Of a stretch of DNA of 15,876 nt, positions 14,801 through 15,876 are shown piece after piece. The DNA lies in assembly GCF_910578695.1 (NCBI RefSeq), contig NZ_CAJTQJ010000051.1, forward strand, positions 1-15,876, read 5' to 3'. The notes beneath the pieces are model-generated. The model was not told the DNA's origin and did not search any database. It worked only from the letters and a program-made list of their open reading frames with translations. Within the stretch, counting starts at the first letter, position 1. Each line of letters opens with the position of its first letter. This stretch comes from an uncultured Brachyspira sp. (GTDB lineage: Bacteria > Spirochaetota > Brachyspiria > Brachyspirales > Brachyspiraceae). The translations under genes were made by a program, and so were the position numbers.

Positions 14801-15525
14801 GATTTTGTCTGTATGGCTAAAAGTATTTCATGTGCCTTAGCATCTTCTTTTGAAACATAATGAACATCATTTGTAACAACCAATTCTACATTATGATGAT
14901 TTGCCAATTTATATAAAGCACTATTTAATGACTTCTCTTCTGGAATATTATGATCCTGAAGTTCTATATAAAAATCATCTTTGAAAATAGATTTATAATA
15001 TTCAGCCAATTTTGAAGCCTGTTTATAATCTTTTTTTCTTATAGCTATAGGTATTTCGCCTCCCATACATGCTGAAAGACAAATTAATCCTTTATTATAT
15101 TTTTCTATCAATTCATGATCAACTCTAGGGCGGTAGTAAAAACCTTCTGTATATCCGAAAGTTACTAATTTGCATAAATTATCATAGCCCTCTTTATCTT
15201 TGGCAAGCATAATAAGATGCATAGCACTTTTTTCTTCTGTGTTTTCAAGTTTTTTATCAAATCTAGTTTTAGGGGCAACATAAAGTTCGCATCCTATTAC
15301 AGGTATGATTCCTTTATCCTTAGCTTCAGAAAAAAATTCCATAGCTCCGAACATATTTCCATGATCTGTTATAGCTATACCCGGCATTCCGAACTCTGCA
15401 GCTTTATCTATTAATCCTGTAATCAATCTTTTCTTCTTATCTTTTTTTGAATAAAGAGATTTTATACGGGAAGCTCCATCAAGTATTGAGTATTGTGTAT
15501 GTACATGCAAATGAACAAATGACAT
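11839..15525 (-). CDS. dnaE: DNA polymerase III alpha subunit, DnaE1 type
   Basis: A 1228-residue replicative polymerase. The PHP domain opens the protein (FVHLHVHTQYSILDGAS with H7 and H9; GMPGIAITDHGNMFGAMEF). The palm and catalytic regions follow: GPGRGSAAGSIVAFATGIT (about 368-386), PDIDVDF with catalytic D415 and D417, and the third acid D567 in KMDFLGI. Fingers blocks (FQFESPGMRQML, ALYRPGPLNSGM, QEQIMAISRVIGGF, AEYGFNKSHSVCYAL) are intact. A helix-hairpin-helix region, a beta-clamp motif candidate SGQTMLFD and an OB fold come next. An unusually Asn/Lys/Asp-rich linker (about 1085-1140) precedes the C-terminal domain. The length is a little above the E. coli enzyme (1160). The start has GGGGA 5 nt upstream. 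It appears monocistronic, with a likely promoter at 15554-15582. Confidence 0.98.
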   Translation of the reverse strand: MSFVHLHVHTQYSILDGASRIKSLYSKKDKKKRLITGLIDKAAEFGMPGIAITDHGNMFGAMEFFSEAKDKGIIPVIGCELYVAPKTRFDKKLENTEEKSAMHLIMLAKDKEGYDNLCKLVTFGYTEGFYYRPRVDHELIEKYNKGLICLSACMGGEIPIAIRKKDYKQASKLAEYYKSIFKDDFYIELQDHNIPEEKSLNSALYKLANHHNVELVVTNDVHYVSKEDAKAHEILLAIQTKSTLDSPRRYKFPSNEFHLKSEEEMMKSFSKLPKAFENTVKIAEKCRDLNIITKTYYMPNYELSNGETETEALRNMCIDGLNKYYNNNIPKEAMDRLEMELNVIAKMGFEGYFLVVQDFINYARNNDVAVGPGRGSAAGSIVAFATGITKVNPLDYNLLFERFLNPERKSMPDIDVDFQDDKREVIIDYVKEKYGKDNVAQIATFGALGGRSVIRDVCRVMGIDLATADRLAKGIPNNIRVVDIYDDPECAEFRKEIDNNRELKNMYEISARLDGLVRNVGLHAAGVIISSKPIMDLAPVYQDSKTGIRACQYEMNYVESAGLIKMDFLGIKNLRLIKDAVKDIKERYSIEIDIDNITLDDESVYEIFRKADTGGIFQFESPGMRQMLINIQPTVFDDLVSSVALYRPGPLNSGMDKDYADRKNKRKEIVYKHPDLEPILKESQGVLIYQEQIMAISRVIGGFTAAEADDLRKAMGKKIAEKMNSMEEKFISGGLERGYDKELLTYLFDTMKGFAEYGFNKSHSVCYALIAYQEAYIKAHYPIEYYVALLNTVIADTDKISLYLNEIKQKNIDIVTANIFESDALFSQKNGKIVYALHAVKGVGLNAALTIQEEREKNGQFKNLEDFVKRVDVHLVNRKVYETLIKCGAFSEFGHTESALLNSLDAILAHASNYQKETLSGQTMLFDSMSEDDSGSASLIIEKQIEYSNNILMENEKEVLGFSLRYHPFARYISKIDYKYFNTTLDIDNLKDKDEFILPCVVLSVSESLTKKNTPMIALKVMDLFNDYMFYITANNQIEKFKDMLEEHTGILIKGRRDKNRFSEKIYNNIVDIKLLDSYLKDKNLTLKEVKRDNIKRDNISEHKHIKTNNDDPFKNEYKNDIKRSDNIVSNAAFINKPNNSIAVRHTNSGKKQLALYVNKNIFDDMDLLCLQNAISSNPGDYTIFLKLKSENGTEVFKIGEDYKVNPNQKFLDETKSALRSLIEIEYA
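12227..12256. repeat. 15-bp tandem duplication within the dnaE linker
   Basis: ATATTATCTCTTTT is repeated at 12227 and 12242 with a 15-bp period; the copies differ only at the last base of the unit. In the protein this gives KRDNIKRDNIS in the C-terminal linker. Being a multiple of three it keeps the frame. Confidence 0.8.
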
Positions 15526-15553
15526 ATTAATCCCCTGTTTAATATTATTATTC

Positions 15554-15582
15554 TATATCATTTAACTTAAATATCAAGTCAA
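15554..15582 (-). promoter_or_regulatory. Promoter for dnaE
   Basis: On the minus strand TTGACT (15582-15577), a 17-bp spacer and GATATA (15559-15554), or the overlapping TATAGA at 15557-15552, precede dnaE. The leader is about 20-25 nt with GGGGA at 15535-15531. The rest of 15526-15690 is plain AT-rich spacer. Confidence 0.5.
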
Positions 15583-15690
15583 ATTCATAAAAAATATATA
15601 AATAGTTTTTATTTATTTACTATAAATATTTACGGTATATATATTATAAATAATAAAAAAATATATACATTTTTTATTATTAAAAATTTA

Positions 15691-15876
15691 GGGGCTGGCA
15701 CAGATAGCTAAAAAAGATCCCTTTTTGCTAAATTATATATAATTTCTAATTGCTTTTCAATATCTTTATTGTTGAATCTAAATTTACATTCTTTAATAAA
15801 TAAATGAAAATGTTCTTTGTTGTATTCCATTAAATTTACGCAAATGTCTTTTAGCTTGATTCCAAAAATTCTCAAT
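15691..15876 (-). mobile_element. End of an IS1595/IS1016-like insertion sequence
   Basis: The sequence beginning GGGGCTGGCACAGATAGCT at 15691 resembles the terminal inverted repeat of IS1016-group elements of the IS1595 family, which start GGGGCTGA. The transposase stop codon lies inside it (15708-15710), and the ORF runs leftward toward this end. The other terminus is outside the window, so neither full length nor target duplication can be seen. Bases just outside the end are AT-rich (AAAATTTA at 15683-15690). Confidence 0.7.
15708..15876 (-). pseudogene. C-terminal part of an IS1595-family transposase, frameshifted
   Basis: From the right edge the minus strand reads IENFWNQAKRHLRKFNGIQ, the classic end of the DDE domain in ISXO2-like transposases (IE-FW---K--L-KFNGI). 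It then needs a one-base skip at about 15819 to continue KEHFHLFIKECKFRFNNKDIEKQL down to the TAG at 15708-15710. Without the skip the frame soon meets a stop. One extra base (the G at 15819 on the plus strand, within CTTTGTTG) explains it. The copy is therefore inactive unless the frameshift is an assembly error at a contig edge or is bypassed by recoding. The N-terminal part is outside the window. Confidence 0.72.

Noticed and set aside
15217..15414. 65-codon plus-strand open frame in dnaE
   Set aside because: It is antisense to the dnaE PHP domain; no start signal.
1..15876. tRNA or rRNA genes
   Set aside because: I looked through the intergenic stretches for cloverleaf-type or rRNA sequence and saw none; all gaps are too AT-rich and unstructured.

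Overview
This is a very AT-rich bacterial window with spirochaete character, most likely Brachyspira. The points in favour are the extreme A/T codon bias, lipoprotein-type signal peptides, a chemoreceptor with a long charged tail, and the mix of housekeeping genes (yaaR, tsaB, a ricT/PSP1 gene, trpS, dnaE, and tRNA 2-selenouridine synthase). The genus is an inference; no rRNA or other marker is present. TGA is used as a stop (yaaR) and TGG as Trp, so the code is the standard bacterial one.

Layout. Positions 1-359 hold a pentanucleotide array (11 x CTGCT) running into a 5'-truncated remnant of a CDP-glucose 4,6-dehydratase gene on the minus strand. A small orphan lipoprotein gene follows (560-1090, +). 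Next is a minus-strand cluster, yggS - hepT-like - mntA-like (2653 down to 1159): a PLP-binding protein followed by a HEPN/MNT pair with the key motifs of type VII toxin-antitoxin systems. A regulatory stretch (2654-2888) carries a 21-bp-period A/T repeat and a palindromic operator-like site. It precedes the overlapping pair yaaR-tsaB (2889-4051, +). A methyl-accepting chemotaxis protein (4196-6343, +) then meets a minus-strand pair, trhA-selU (8187 down to 6423), at a strong two-way terminator. A second orphan lipoprotein (8920-8312, -) diverges from ricT (9149-10129, +), which is followed by trpS (10260-11270, +). Positions 11276-11740 hold a decayed minus-strand gene, and then comes dnaE (15525-11839, -). 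The window ends inside a frameshifted IS1595/IS1016-like element (15691-15876).

How the genes relate. Most of the window is core metabolism: replication (dnaE), tRNA charging and modification (trpS, tsaB, selU), PLP homeostasis (yggS) and chemotaxis. The accessory parts are the rfbG remnant with its repeat, the HEPN/MNT module, the two lipoproteins, the decayed gene and the IS. Both ends fall in repeated DNA (a simple repeat and an IS), as expected for a contig broken at repeats, so sequence right at the ends should be read with care. I see no wholly new multi-gene system. The most interesting items are the pentanucleotide array fused to the rfbG remnant, the type VII-like toxin-antitoxin pair, the operator-like site seen at two loci, and the receptor tail ending in a possible CheR/CheB tether.
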